A DNA stretch of 64,000 nucleotides from Panulirus ornatus (GCF_036320965.1 NC_092235.1:8758799-8822798), one strand, 5' to 3'. Shown: positions 8,687 through 22,623, counted from the first letter of the stretch. The notes: a model not told the origin generated them from the sequence alone. Translations and numbers: made by a program.

Positions 8687-9147
8687 TTTCTCCGTTGGCG
8701 TCAGGGTAAACACCCATCCCCCCCGAAGCTTGGTTACCTTTCCGTGGTGGGGGGGACTTCATGGATTGGGCAGTAGCAACCATCGTTGGTTGCTTCGGTT
8801 CAATCCATGAACGAAAAACCAAGCATCTTGAGCGTAATTGTCGTATAAATTCACTTGGTGTCAAAACTGACGCGAAAGCGGTTGTCTCAATTTTGTCAGA
8901 GATGTTTGTGCGTCTCGGCCTGATGGCGGGAGTCGGTTTGGCAACCTTCCCAGAAGTAGCTACAGTGAGGCCCAGCAGCTGTCCCTAATAATGTGGAAGG
9001 CACTCATGTAAGGCGTGCAGTGAGGCGCACCAGTAACAAGGGAAACGGACAACCAAAACAGCAACCTTGATCATCAGGAGGCTATGCAATGCTCAGAGTA
9101 GATAAGGACTATTATTGTATGGCTTCGATCAGAGGATGAAAATCTTA
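8687..9147 (-). repeat. Internal inverted repeat, left arm inner copy
   Basis: Reverse complement of 1784-2282, with about 38 bp missing. It closes the 7.4-kb gene block on the spacer side. Confidence 0.85.
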
Positions 9148-9301
9148 GTATACAAGCTAGGCTTTTAAAGTGTTTCAAATCTATGGAGAATAAACAAAAA
9201 TCTATGAAATTATTTCTTATAATATAGTAACCTGTAATGAGGTTAGTGTTTTTTTATATTTCATGCAACCTACGTTAACAAAGTTGATCAGGGAATTGGC
9301 C

Positions 9302-9303
<2 letters not shown>

Positions 9304-9399
<96 letters not shown>

Positions 9400-9403
9400 A
9401 TAT
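9304..9403. repeat. (TA)n tract, empty LINE insertion site
   Basis: In the right arm the same flanks (CTGGCCAATTCC side and the TATCATGGTGTACGGG side) are separated by a 2.5-kb RTE-like LINE (51521-54003) lying inside the TA run. Confidence 0.9.
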
Positions 9404-10311
9404 CATCTTGGTGTATGGGAAGGCCATATGGGAGACTGAGAGAGAGGCAGGAGCAGGAGAGAAATAATCAAACCTTCCCGCTTGTTCATAGTTGCTGCCA
9501 GAAATTTGTCTTCTGATAGTTCCACAGTTTTTGTTTGTGTTTGTTATACTAATTATTAACATAAGAAAATTGTAATATAATGATTAAAGAAAATTATAGT
9601 AATTATAATTTAGAATTGTTATAGGTCAAGATTTATACGTGAAGCGGAAGACCAAAATATGGTACGGGTCAGCCATTCGTGAGTGTAAGCGACACATATT
9701 GATAGTTACTGGCTTTAATTTATGATCATTTATGATATCTATTTTTTACTTTTGTGTTAGCTGTTTTAAGTATTTGTTTTGTTTGCAGACTAAAACTTCT
9801 CTTATATGTTATTGTTTCTTGGGAAATTCTAGTTAATCGAGACGTTCATAAAGAATTATTTTTGGTCAGTTGGTTTTGTTTGAACAGACATGCATGGTGG
9901 TAAGGGACAGAATAAAAGTTACGGTTTGTTTATATTTGTTATTATTGATTAGTACTTTTCTTTTCATTTCTAACATTAGCTGTTTAAAGTGTTTGTGTTG
10001 TATTTAGACAAAGATCTTTTTCAAATCTTATTGATTACCACATGAAAGCTAGGCTCTATAAGTGTCAAGTAAACAATATGTGATATTTTGAGTTAAGTCG
10101 AGGTGCTATTTACCACTGGCGTTTAGATATTTGGGACCCTTGGGGATAGATTTGCCAAGATTATCACGGCCAAATTGACTGGATGGCAACCTAGGAGCTA
10201 GGCAGAATTGGATATCATAAAAACCCTAAACAGTCGGTGGTTCCTGGGGCCTACCCTCCATCCTCTTGTAACTACGCTGCTGATTACCATTTTGTTCTTT
10301 ATATTTTTCAG
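9404..10311. other. Inner arm sequence, no gene seen
   Basis: Conserved with 50538-51437 in reverse complement. No reading frame or RNA gene stands out. Confidence 0.5.
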
Positions 10312-10390
10312 ATGAACAAGACACTTCTGCATCTCTGTAAAGTTAAGGACTCATTGAAATTAATTCATTAGATATTATCTGCAGTAAAAG
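10312..10390 (+). pseudogene. Exon-like segment with splice signals (left copy)
   Basis: A pyrimidine-rich tract and TTTTTCAG precede ATGAACAAGACACTTC, and the segment ends AAAAG|GTAAAG, so both splice signals look plausible for a 79-nt exon. The right-arm frame reads MNKTLLHLCKVKDSLKLIHQ and stays open; the left copy has a TAG in place of the final Gln codon. No parent gene is recognised. A short imperfect tandem repeat (GTGTTGTTTCCAAACGG-type unit) follows and differs in copy number between arms. Confidence 0.3.
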
Positions 10391-10749
10391 GTAAAGCTGA
10401 CAAGTTACTTTGCTCTTCTTCATAATGGGTCTCCCCTGATGTTTTCAATTAATGTTTAGCCTACCTAAATTTTCCAGTCGTACTTATATATCTATGTGTT
10501 GTTTCCAAACGGTAATTTGAATGGAATGACCTTATATATTTGTGTGTTGTTTCCAAACTAATTTGAAAGGAATGGCCTCGCTTAGCCCCAAGATGACCCT
10601 GTTTAAAAGAATACTTTTATTGTGAAGTAAAAATGTCGTACAAGATGTAAATCATTTCCAAAGCTTTTCTCTTTTCCTCATGTTGCCACATTAAAGTATT
10701 TAGTTGAGCTAGTTTGTTTTTCCTTGAAACTGCATGAAATATTCATATG

Positions 10750-11090
10750 TGTGTAACTATGATTATTCCATTGATAATTTTATTTCATGAATTTTCCATG
10801 CTTTATGCTGATATCTATCTTCTTGTGTTTAATTATTTCATTCTGGTACCAGTTTTCACAACACATTATGTACTTTTGATTCTTATATTTGGACTCCAGT
10901 TTATTCTTGCATTATGGCTTCACCAGTCTAGCGACAAGAAAATTGGCTGTAATATTACTAATCCATGTAAACTGCTTCATTGTTTATCTTTGCTATGTAC
11001 TGTACACCTCCAGTTGCCTTTTTTTTGTACCTTGCATCAAACCAATGATTTTCATATGTATTCCTCTCACCGTTATTGTTTACCAGTAAA
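10750..11090 (-). mobile_element. Decayed LINE fragment, RNase H-like (left copy)
   Basis: The right-arm counterpart reads AGVHLIAKSKLNNETIYKI and IFVGEAIMQE, which resembles the start of the RNase H domain of I/jockey-group LINEs (a GVH strand and an xxGEA motif). The left copy has lost the frame. It lies at the inner edge of the arm where identity is lowest. Confidence 0.4.
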
Positions 11091-11099
11091 TTAGTTTAT

Positions 11100-14000
11100 G
11101 TACATGTTTGCAGTCAGTTTTGTGTTTAAGGTTATTATATTTTTAGTCCTGGACATTTTAGTGCTGTGTGTTCCATATGTTATCTTCAGCTTCTATGTTA
11201 GAGGCTATTTTTGTTTCTTATTTGATATATTACATATGGAGGGTCTTCCTACGATCATAATATTATGTTTGTATTAAACCATGTTCACAGCTCCCTTATC
11301 GACTGCCACTGTGGTGTTGTGTGTTTTAGTTATCAGTTTTGTTTCTTGAATTAGACCATGGTTGGGATATTGATTTAATGCCATATTTCTACTCCTTGTA
11401 TATTTCGACATGAAGGATATTATATGGGAAATCTATACTGCCATAACCTTAACAACAATATTGTTTTCCTTTAGTAAGCTTAACAATATTATTTTTCCTT
11501 TAATGAACTTAGCAATATCTTTTTCCCATTGGTGTGATTGACAATATTTTTTTCCCTTTACCATTGCTCTTACTACGTCTCTTCAGAAAACTAGTATAAA
11601 AATGGTATTTTCACTTTCAAAGTAATGTAATGACATAACGACTAAAAGATCTGATAACATACCAACCTCTTTAAAGCTAACAGATGATCAATTTGAGACC
11701 TCTCATTCACTGGTGTAAAGTTAATTTTTGTGCAGTGTGTTATTGAGGGTTAAACTCAGGCATCTGAAGAATTCACACATATGTGTTAACTACAGGGAGG
11801 TAATGGCTAGGTCATCTAACTACTAATTCCAGCTTATGACATGTGTTCATAGTGCCAATTATATCAAAAAGCACTACTACAATTTGTGCTTTAACTACAG
11901 TCAGTGGTATCACCTCCACTGTACATCACTGTCATCCACTGGAGACTACTCAGAACACTGGACGTAGAGCAACCATTCAGAAAATAACTTACAACACTCC
12001 GTCACAAACACCTTCATCTCGAGCACAAATTTCCAATAAACAGCATTACAGAATGTGCATTTTCATTCTTCACAAATAGATCATTCTACGCCACAGAACT
12101 GCAATGACAAACTAAAGATTTTGCAATTCGGTGCTAGTAATGATAAGAACAGATACACAGAAATTCTCGGCTAATTAAGAGAATGCAGTATCCTTGTAGA
12201 ACTCATCTAAGAAGCTAGTCTCGCATCCAGATCTCACAGCTGTAAGAAATAACAGACAAGGAGTAGGTACTCATAACACTTATTCACCAAACCATAATTT
12301 TCTCCACAACTGACACCATACAACAGCTCACAGACAACAAGAATATCCTATAAACACAGTACTAGGTGCAAGATAATCAACATGTGCATACCTCCTCACT
12401 CTACATACCCCATAAGATACACTACCCAACAGCAGAACCTCGGTAAGATGCTACCATTATTAAAGATTAGAATGTCCACTTTGTTCAGCATTCACACTTA
12501 TGATCTCTGAGGTGAATCTCTTCAACTGTAACTTCTCAGTATACTTAACCTATGCAACCAACCAACCAACCAGACTCCTAGTCCACCACCTCCTGCAGCT
12601 AACTTTGTGAAACAACATTCTGCTTACACCAGCATTACGTGGAAGGATGCTACGGCAACCATCCTCTGACCACTTACCCATCCTGAGCACACTCCATCCA
12701 GCTCACCCAGTCAATACAAAAGACAGCTACCTGGGTCAGAGGAGTGCAACGTGACGACCACCTGAGTGCTGGATCACTAAACAGACGTCACTAACCCTCC
12801 AGATACCCAGGCGGTTAGTACTGGTAATATACCTCCCTGGTTGTTAGCTTCCTACAAACTACTACCTACTCCCATAAATTACACACATCGTAAAGTAAAG
12901 AAACCACCTTACACATAACCACTCACCATTGATAGAAATCAGAGATCAAATCAATATTCTTAAATAAAACTATCATTAACCTAATCATATAGAGGCAAAC
13001 AGATAACTGGCACTCCTTCATCAACACAGTGAACCGAAAGACCCACATCACCACTCGTCTCACCAGTCCTCACTCATGAAGCACACCTGACTCATCACAG
13101 TAAAATCCATTGTCCCAAAGAACTTACAAACATACTCATGAGATACTTCTCAAAAATTACCCACAAACCAATCTCGCTTTTAAAAAGGAAAGTTGTGAAA
13201 AATCTACCCAAAATCCATTCAGAGACAATCGCCCACCTACCCTTCACTCCCAATGATACAAACAGTGCCTTTAAAATCTTAGGGAACTTTCCTCCTACAG
13301 ACCCTAATAATGTAACAGACTTTCACATGAAACACTATGGTCCATTTGCTAATGGGTTTGGAAGCCTCTCACCAACATGCTCTTGAACTGGCCCAAATGC
13401 AGCAGTCACACAACCAGTCTTCCACCACCTAAAACAGTGTTCCTGGACAGAAGTCCCACAGACTTTACATTTGCAATGAAAATAGATAATTAAGGTTTGT
13501 CGTAGTCATTGATTATGTTAAAATTTCAAGTTTTCTGAGTCTATTTAGCCTAAATTTTGTGAGTCTATTTAGCGTATGTGAGCACATTAAAAAAAATGGG
13601 TAGTAAGGATAACAATCTGACCTCAACAGGAAATATGTAAACATTGTGTTAGGGATGAATGTTTCACAATCAAAGGTTCAGCTAAGGATTTAAAAACTTC
13701 CATTAGTTTCTTATATATTAGATGTCCTCGCTGCTCTGATATCTAGAAACTGTACCTTTGATAGAGGTTATATTTTAACATCCTTTCAGTTCTATGTAGC
13801 CCTTAAACTTGCACCTTTAAAATGCATTTTTGTTGCTTAATATTCTGTTTGGTGACTTTCTAAGGCATATTTGAAGGCAAGTCTGCCTCCACATTGATGG
13901 ATCTATTAGGTCTTGCAGAACAACAGATGCTGCTGTCCTCAAGGCAAATGACCTGTAAGTAGAGAAGGTCAAGAATCATTGTTTAAGCTTGTATTTTAGA

Positions 14001-14906
14001 GAATTGATATGATATACAGTTTGTTGTGCAACTATGTAGCTATTTTCCTGACAGTGGAAAGTAGAATCGGTTTATTTTTCAGAAATCAGCTTGAAGAATC
14101 CTGCCCTGAGCCCTTGCTTGCTTAATTCAAAATGAAGCGCATTAAGATGTTGCAGCAAATAATGGAGAAGGCTTACACGCACTTAAGCATACAGATGCTT
14201 GACTAGGAAGCATCATAATTTCTAGAAACTGCCAATCCCTCCTCAGAAAAGTCAGCAGACCCTGCAGTCTCAGCCATCTTGTTCAGACCAACAACCCAAC
14301 TAATCGAAGGTCAAACATAAATGAAACTTTTCTCTGTAATGTGAAAATTCAAGCAGCAATGTAGAACTTTCAGAGCTATGTTGTATATGTTCGTGGTAAA
14401 GGCTACTTTAAAATGTCATACATGTTGTAGGGGTTTCATATGATGAATCTTTTTTCATGTTCAAAGGAGTAAGTGGTTCTTAAAGTAGTGAAGAAGCCCT
14501 TTTTTTCGGTTTCTTTGAGAGAAAAGACTTGTCTGCTACTGCTGGCATCATGCCACGCCTGTTTTATGCTGAACTATCATAACATTGTCATATTGACAGA
14601 GTAATATGGAGGCTTTAAATACTATGATTTACTTGCACACATACGGGAATCACTAGCAGGGCGCAGCTGGCTATCTAGTGGTGTGCTCACCACCCAACAG
14701 TACCAAATAATTTCCTGTCAAGTGGAAAAATGAAACTCTGATCTAACATTTCTCACAGAAACTGAAAACAAGGTGTAGGGAAATGGAATGACAGTGGTCA
14801 AAGATAAGAGAAAATGAATTATACTGTAGCATGACAGGCATGAAAGTGCTGGTCTTCAGAAGAGTTAAAACAGAGATTTTATCAGGAATACAATATAAAT
14901 CTTAAA
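11100..14906. other. Old repeat-derived sequence, no intact gene
   Basis: No gene can be supported. Around 12640-12757 (plus) a frame reads RMLRQPSSDHLPILSTL, which resembles the SDHxP catalytic end of APE-type LINE endonucleases, so part of this stretch is probably a worn LINE. A frame of 82 aa at 13138-13386 has no recognised relatives. Confidence 0.4.
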
Positions 14907-15102
14907 GTAGAGCTTACAAAAATCCTATAAGGCAACTTGCAATAAGTGTGATCTTAGAGCACATAATAATCACAATCCAACCAGGTGTAGCTCTCAAAAA
15001 CCAATGAGGTAGCAAAGTTGAATAACAATACAAAGGCTAACTGAACAATGTGCAAAGGTGAATAAAAATAATATTCATGTATAGGATTTTTGTAAGCTCT
15101 AC
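14907..15102. repeat. 23-bp perfect terminal inverted repeats
   Basis: The 23 bp at 14907-14929 are the exact reverse complement of 15080-15102, enclosing about 150 bp. The right copy ends exactly where the Penelope-like reverse transcriptase fragment begins. This may be a small foldback at a retroelement breakpoint or a template-switch scar. Confidence 0.7.
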
Positions 15103-16498
15103 AGTAAATTTGATGGAAGGTACTAAATTGTTAAGTAAGGGGAGAAATATTTGTAAATTTTCATTTGTTCGTCAAACACAAAGAACATCATCTACATACC
15201 TAAACCAAATTGCATTAGAAGGTAAGATATCCTTTAGTAATTTTGTTTTAGAAAATTCCATATAAAGATTACTTAGTACAGGTCAAAGAGGGTTACCCAT
15301 TGCCATACCAAATTTTTGAGCATAATAATCTCCATTGAATTGAAATACACAGTTTTTTATACACAATTTTATCAGTTCAATGAAATTTGACCTTGAAGCA
15401 GGTAAATGAATATCATCCAAGACATCAAATAGATATTCTAAAAGGTCATCAACTGGAACTTTAGTGGAAAGTGAGGAAACATCAAAGCTAACTGGTTTAA
15501 AATCAAAATTAACATTGATATTGTTTAGCTTGTTGACTAAATCTACATTGTTCATGATATTAGAATTTGATACCTTACCCACTAAAGGGCTTAATAAAGA
15601 AACTAACTATTTTAACAATTCATACGTGATGGAGCCTACTGAACTCACTATAGGTCTTGCTGGAAAATTCTGTTTATGTGTTTTGATAAGTCCATACATA
15701 TATGGCAATGAATAGGACAAAGATGACAAACTTTTGATGAGAGAGATGTTACCTTTCAACAACAACTTCATTTCTTTATTGAAATGAGAATTAACTGCTT
15801 CTAAGGGAGTTTTACTAAGTTTAGAATATGTTGTGTCATCATCTAAAAGATCATTCATTTTAGATAGATAGTTACTTTTGTCTAAAATCACAACAGAGTT
15901 AGACTTATCTGCTTTAGTAATATGTATATCCTTGTTTTTCTTTAAGGTGTTGATAGCTCTTATGAATCTTTTAGGGCAATTAGCTTCCACTGGTTTTGAC
16001 AAACTGGCATACACTAAACCCTTACAGATATTAATTTCATCATTACTTAAATTACTGTATTTTTCTAAATTACAAAAAGACTTTGTGACATCAACACAGC
16101 TGGCTTCCCTGTCAGAGCACACAAAACAAACCATAGCCTAATGCACACAAGGAATCTTTATCTAGTTTATTAGATAGGTTTACCACAAAAGATGGGTTTG
16201 TGTTCTTGGTCCAGTCGCTGTTTTCAATAAGATGGTCCAACTTACAATTTAGTGACACTTATAGCGTATTGCATTCTTTCCTTAATTCATCATAGCAATA
16301 GTCCAACATCCAGTTCTTCCAGTGTGTCGGTATTGCTATTTTAAAGGCACGTTTCTTCTCTCTTGAAACGCGAAAAGCCTCCGCCATTTCAAGTTTCTTT
16401 AATTCAATGTTTTTCTTTAAAATAATATTTTGGAATTGGTCACATCGTCGACCAGACAGCTGAAACAAACGTTGAGGTAGGACAGATCTTGGCATCAT
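15098..16498 (-). pseudogene. Penelope-like element reverse transcriptase, broken (copy 1)
   Basis: Minus-strand coding remains of a Penelope-like element. From the N-terminus: a coiled-coil-like basic region (16498-16259), a linker with SNSVVILDKSNYLSKMNDLL, then RT motifs YMYGLIKTHKQNFPARPIVS, FDVSSLSTKVPVDDLLEYLF, and QKFGMAMGNPL. The catalytic VDDV box follows near 15190. Stops occur near 16258 and 16135, and there is a further break near 15607, so it cannot make a full protein. The GIY-YIG part is not attached on this end. It is preceded on the minus strand by a terminal repeat (16636-16860) and by the end of another element, the tandem arrangement usual for this family. Confidence 0.85.
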
Positions 16499-16635
16499 TT
16501 GTTCATCAGGGCATTTCCTAAGGAATCCAAATCGTAACTTCAGTTGGTAAGCCTTGATTAGCGATTTGGAGAAAGCAGTAACGAAAGGAGAAAGTCCAGG
16601 ACAGCTTGTAGAGAAAAAAATAGAAGAGCCGTGTG

Positions 16636-16860
16636 GAATCCATGTTGGAAAGGATCACAGTTTTGCGCGTCATCAAGATATTCCTATGAGTCCACGGGGA
16701 AAATGAAACACGATGATCTTCCAAGTGCACTTTCGTGTATTAATCACATCATCAGGGGAGACACAAGAGAGAAATATGTCAGTTGATATACATCGAAGAG
16801 ACGAAGCTAAGAGCCATTTAGTAAACATGTGATTGTCCAAAACATACAACGAGCGTTCAT
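16636..16860 (-). mobile_element. Penelope-like terminal repeat (pLTR)
   Basis: Begins TTGGAAAGGATCACAGTTTT on the plus strand and runs to the GIY-YIG coding end. The same ~225-bp unit recurs at 27001-27195, 35546-35793, 36220-36471, 36793-37024 and 39570-39789. It contains a hammerhead-like motif. Confidence 0.85.
16718..16761 (-). ncRNA. Hammerhead ribozyme-like motif in pLTR
   Basis: On the minus strand: TCCC, then core CTGATGA, a stem II of GTG..CAC, then GAAA, a 2-bp stem III closed by a TGCA loop, and T followed by GGAA that pairs with the first strand as stem I. Penelope-like pLTRs are known to carry hammerheads with a very short stem III. One oddity is an extra T after CTGATGA, so the stem II junction is not canonical; activity is not assured. 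Confidence 0.55.
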
Positions 16861-17084
16861 AAACGTATCATTTTACAATTTTTATCAGCATTAAAGTTAT
16901 CTAATTTGTATGGACCATCACTAATATTAAGATTACAATTTTTTGTGTACTTAATAATAGAAGATTCAATGATATTCCTCTTGGTAATAGAGTTAGAGTT
17001 AATAATTGAGATGGCGTTACTCCAGTTAATACAATGATCATAGTTTTTAACGTGATTAAACAAGGCAGATAAGTCTAACTCTGT
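16857..17084 (-). pseudogene. Penelope-like GIY-YIG endonuclease, C-terminal end
   Basis: Encodes ALFNHVKNYDHCINWSNAIS and NIIESSIIKYTKNCNLNIS, the C-terminal half of the GIY-YIG domain (with the NxxxE-type helix) seen complete at 37011-37330. At 17084 it switches abruptly to plus-strand reverse transcriptase sequence. Confidence 0.85.
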
Positions 17085-18250
17085 TGTGATTTTAGACAAA
17101 AGTAATTATTTATCTAAAATGAATGATCTTTTAAATGATGACACAACATATTCTAAACTTAGTAAAAATCTCTTAAAAGCAGTTAATTCTCATTTCAATA
17201 AAGAAATGAAGTTGTTGTTGAAAGGTAGCATTTCTCTCATCAAAAGTTTGTTATCTTTCTCCCATTCATTGCCATATATGTATGGACTTATCAAAACACA
17301 TAAATAGAATTTTCTAGCAAGACCTATAGTGAGTTCAGTAGGCTCCATCACATATGAATTGTCGAAATGGTTAGTTTCTTTATTAAGTTCTTTATTGGGT
17401 AAGGTATCAAATTCTAATATCATGAACAATGTAGATTTAGTCAACAAGCTAAACAATATCAATGTTAATTTTGATTTTAAACTCATTAGCTTTGATGTTT
17501 CCTGACTTTTCACTAAAGTTCCAGTTGATGACCTTTTAGAATATTTATTTGATGTCTTGGATGATATTCATTTACCTGCTTCAAAGTCTAATTTCACTGA
17601 ACTGATAAAATTGTGTATAAAAGACTGTGAATTTCAATTTAATGGAGATTATTATGCTCAAAAATTTGGTATGGCAATGGGTAACCCTCTTTCACCTGTA
17701 CTAAGTAATCTTTACATGGAATGTTTTGAAACAAAATTACTAAAGGTTATCTTACCTTCTAATGCAATTTGGTTTAGGTATGTAGATGATGTTCTTTGTG
17801 TTTGACGAACAAATGAAAATTTGCAAATATTTCTCCCCTTACTTAACAATTTAGTACCTTCCATCAAATTTACTGTAGAAAAATGAAAATAATGGTATGT
17901 TACCATTTCTAGATTCCATGATCCATAGACAAGGAAACAAGTTTAAGTTTAGCATATACAGGAAACCCACCAATGTATGCTCATATATCCATTATTACTC
18001 ATCTCAACATGATCAGTACACCTGCACCCTGAGCCACCGACTCTCGCTCCACTTACAAGAAGGTGGAATCAAACATCATCATGAACAAAAGCATGGAACG
18101 AGACTAACGAGGGAGATTATAATGAATAACATCAAAATCATTACTAGTTGTAGTGATCGCAGGAGACTACAGAGATTAGAAGCCATTCACATAAGAGAGG
18201 AAGCCCCTGTCATCAACATCCAGACAAACATGACCACAGCCTTATAGCTC
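17085..18250 (+). pseudogene. Penelope-like reverse transcriptase, inverted 5' segment (copy 2)
   Basis: Plus-strand RT reading from DKSNYLSKMNDLLNDD through FVxxVDDV (WFRYVDDVLCV near 17780-17805) to the linker FSIYRKPTNVCSYIHYYSSQ. In-frame stops occur (for example after GLIKTHK and in the DVS box). From about 18000 it passes into a different C-terminal segment (GTRLTREIIMNNIKIITSC, EAIHIREEAPVINIQ) typical of another Penelope-like lineage, so the end is chimeric. With the minus-strand end at 16860-17084 it forms one element with an inverted 5' part. Confidence 0.8.
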
Positions 18251-18417
18251 TTTGATGGCCCGCCAATAGGACGTAGAGCTGATAATGCCTTGTCAAATTC
18301 CCGATTGCTCAGATGTGATTAATTACTGTGTTGTTACAAACATTCCATTATACAAAGGAATGTAAAGGTATCCATACAGCAGTGGACCACTGGGTCACTT
18401 CGAGGCTGATGGTGATA

Positions 18418-18889
18418 GTGGAAGATATCAGGAACTCACACATTAGTGTAGTGGAAGATATCAGGAACTCTCACATTAGTGTAGTGGAAGATATCAGGAA
18501 CTCACACATTAGTGTAGTGGAAGATATCAGGAACTCACACATTAGTGTAGTGGAAGATATCAGGAACTCACACATTAGTGTAGTGGAAGATATCAGGAAC
18601 TCACACATTAGTGTAGTGGAAGATATCAGGAACTCACACATTAGTGTAGTGGAAGATATCAGGAACTCACACATTAGTGTAGTGGAAGATATCAGGAACT
18701 CACACATTAGTGTAGTGGAAGATATCAGGAACCCACACATTAGTGTAGTGGAAGATATCAGGAACTCACACATTAGTGTAGTGGAAGATATCAGGAACTC
18801 ACACATTAGTGTAGTGGAAGATATCAGGAACTCACACATTAGAGTAGTGGAAGATATCAGGAACTCACACATTAGTGTAGTGGAAGACA
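18418..18889. repeat. 33-bp minisatellite, ~14 units
   Basis: Unit GTGGAAGATATCAGGAACTC plus 13 more bases, repeated about 14 times with very few differences. As 33 is divisible by three, both strands stay open and give artificial 11-residue repeat ORFs. Confidence 0.95.
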
Positions 18890-18899
18890 TACAGATAAT

Positions 18900-19191
18900 C
18901 TAAAGATAAACCTGTATATTGTCAGTGTGACTAATGATGAGTCGCAAATAATGCTAGTCTTGAACTTGAAGGGAAATATTTATCAAGTTTATTGTGAAAC
19001 GTATCTATAATGCTGCTTCCAACCACTCTAAATGGTACATTATTCCATGTTAACAATCATATTGAAGATAAAATACTTCACCTCATCTGAGGTCAAACGT
19101 TTGCCCACCATCATTACTACGAGTGACATCAGATGTGACGTCATTAGTAGATAGATATCTATACCTCATAGTGATTTTTGTTGGTAATACA
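18900..19191. other. Unannotated sequence before assembly gap
   Basis: No gene seen. Confidence 0.5.
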
Positions 19192-19291
19192 NNNNNNNNN
19201 NNNNNNNNNNNNNNNNNNNNNNNNNNNNNNNNNNNNNNNNNNNNNNNNNNNNNNNNNNNNNNNNNNNNNNNNNNNNNNNNNNNNNNNNNNN
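19192..19291. other. Assembly gap (100 N)
   Basis: Exactly 100 N, a conventional placeholder for a gap of unknown size. The sequence directly after it is a tandem repeat, so the gap is probably a collapsed array. Confidence 0.95.
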
Positions 19292-19376
19292 CACAGGTGT
19301 TAGTGGTGTCATGTCTCACTCCCCACAGGTGTTAGTGGTGTCATGTCTCACTCCCCACAGGTGTTAGTGGTGTCAC
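19292..19376. repeat. 34-bp tandem repeat at gap edge
   Basis: About 2.5 units of CACAGGTGTTAGTGGTGTCA plus 14 bases immediately after the gap. Confidence 0.9.
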
Positions 19377-19529
19377 ACCTGACCTAAGACTCGTATTACT
19401 CTTCATCTCTTGTAACTGATCCAGAATGACAAAGTTCCCTCCATCCTCACTGATCTGGCTACTGAACCCTCTGGCTATATATGCTTCCTCCCTGATTCAA
19501 GCCTCACACTTGATATATATGGCACATAT

Positions 19530-19655
19530 AGATATGTATATGTGCATGTGTGGACGTGTATGTATATACATGTATATGTGGATGGGTTAGGCTATTCTTT
19601 CGTCTGTTTCCTTGCGCTACTTCGCTGACGCGGAATACAGCGACAAAGTGTAATA
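19530..19655 (+). mobile_element. Old RTE-like LINE 3' end
   Basis: A diverged copy of the LINE 3' UTR: GTGTGGACGTGTATGTATAT, TTTCGTCTGTTTCCTTGCGC, then the tail hairpin in altered form (CTACTTCGCTGACGCGG) and GCGACAAAG. Confidence 0.65.
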
Positions 19656-19677
19656 TATAAAATGAATAGATAAATTG

Positions 19678-19760
<83 letters not shown>

Positions 19761-19763
<3 letters not shown>

Positions 19764-19988
19764 CCCTGGGGATAGGGGAGAAAGAATACTTCCCACGTAT
19801 TCCCTGCGTGTCGTAGAAGGCGACTAAAAGGGGAGGGAGCGGGTGGCTGGAAATCCTCCCCTCTCGTTTTTTTTTTTATTTTCCAAAAGAAGGAACAGAG
19901 AAGGGGGCCAGGTGAGGATTTTCCCTCTAAGGCCCAGTCCTCTGTTCTTAACGCTACCTCGCAAACGCGGGAACTGGCGAATAGTATG

Positions 19989-19990
<2 letters not shown>
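19761..19990 (+). mobile_element. SINE copy 1, flanked by (TA)n
   Basis: Starts TTATCCCTGGGGATAGGGGA and ends with GCTACCTCGCAAACGCGGGA, ACTGGCGAATAGTATGAAA. The body has GTGTCGTAGAAGGCGACTAA and a central A/T run. TA tracts abut both ends. Confidence 0.85.
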
Positions 19991-20063
<73 letters not shown>

Positions 20064-20071
<8 letters not shown>

Positions 20072-20923
20072 TTTCCCACATTTGCGAGGTAGCGCAAGGA
20101 AACAGACGAAAGAAATGGCCCAACCCACCCCCATACACATGAATATACATACGTCCACACACGCAAATATACATACCTACACAGCTTTCCATGGTTTACC
20201 CCAGACGCTTCACATGCCTTGATTCAATCCACTGACAGCACGTCAACCCCGGTATACCACATCGCTCCAATTCACTCTATTCCTTGCCCTCCTTTCACCC
20301 TCCTGCGTGTTCAGGCCCCGATCACACAAAATCTTTTTCACTCCATCTTTCCACCTCCAATTTGGTCTCCCTCTTTTCCTCGTTCCCTCCACCTCCGACA
20401 CATATATCCTCTTGGTCAATCTTTCCTCACTCATTCTCTCCATGTGCCCAAACCATTTCAAAACACCCTCTTCTGCTCTCTCAACCACGCTCTTTTTATT
20501 TCCACACGTCTCTCTTACCCTTACGTTACTTACTCGATCAACCCACCTCACACCACATATTGCCCTCAAACATCTCATTTCCAGCACATCCATCCTCCTG
20601 CGCACAACTCTATCCATAGCCCACGCCTCGCAACCATACAACATTGTTGGAACCACTATTCCTTCAAACATACCCATTTTTGCTTTCCGAGATAATGTTC
20701 TCGACTTCCACACATTCTTCAAAGCTCCCAGAATTTTCGCCCCCTCCCCCACCCTATGATCCACTTCCGCTTCCATGGTTCCATCCGCTGCCAGATCCAC
20801 TCCCAAATATCTAAAACACTTCACTTCCTCCAGTTTTTCTCCATTCAAACTCACCTCCCAATTGACTTGACCCTCAACCCTACTGTACCTAATAACCTTG
20901 CTCTTATTCACATTTACTCTTAA

Positions 20924-20924
<1 letters not shown>
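20064..20924 (-). mobile_element. RTE-like LINE copy A, 3' fragment
   Basis: Minus-strand 3' end: poly-A and tail hairpin (20064-20100), about 130 bp of 3' UTR, and the C-terminal coding part from [20 protein letters not shown] to the stop (20243-20930). It covers the thumb-like region and the [15 protein letters not shown] tail, not the RT palm. The 5' end is truncated directly at (TA)n. Confidence 0.9.
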
Positions 20925-22588
<1,664 letters not shown>

Positions 22589-22598
22589 ACTCTTAGCT

Positions 22599-22623
22599 GA
22601 TAAGAGATGTTTGATCTCTTATC
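22599..22623. terminator. Perfect 10-bp hairpin downstream of kinase gene
   Basis: GATAAGAGAT and ATCTCTTATC with a 5-nt loop, about 180 bp past the kinase stop codon. Between it and the stop lie two copies of a ~60-bp sequence (CCCGTTTTAA, TTTCCTCTAAAA) and ACAATAAG, a weak poly(A)-signal candidate on the minus strand. It may mark the 3' end of the transcript; this is inference. Confidence 0.35.

Noticed and set aside
10747..11094. 115-aa hydrophobic ORF resembling a membrane protein
   Set aside because: It is antisense to the decayed RNase H-like LINE fragment, whose right-arm copy explains the sequence.
18328..18903. 191-aa ORF of VEDIRNSHISV repeats and its 139-aa antisense ORF
   Set aside because: A 33-bp minisatellite is a multiple of three, so all frames without a stop stay open. 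No unique coding flank or start context.
19083..19335. ORFs crossing the N gap (also 63265-63978 at its gap-crossing end)
   Set aside because: Reading through N has no meaning; only the gypsy RT part after 63445 is supported.
20219..20759. Pro/Ser/His-rich ORFs antisense to the LINE coding region (also near 33830-34370, 41630-42170, 44220-44747 and 53275-53751)
   Set aside because: They mirror the LINE C-terminal frame and are open only because the sense strand is GA-rich.
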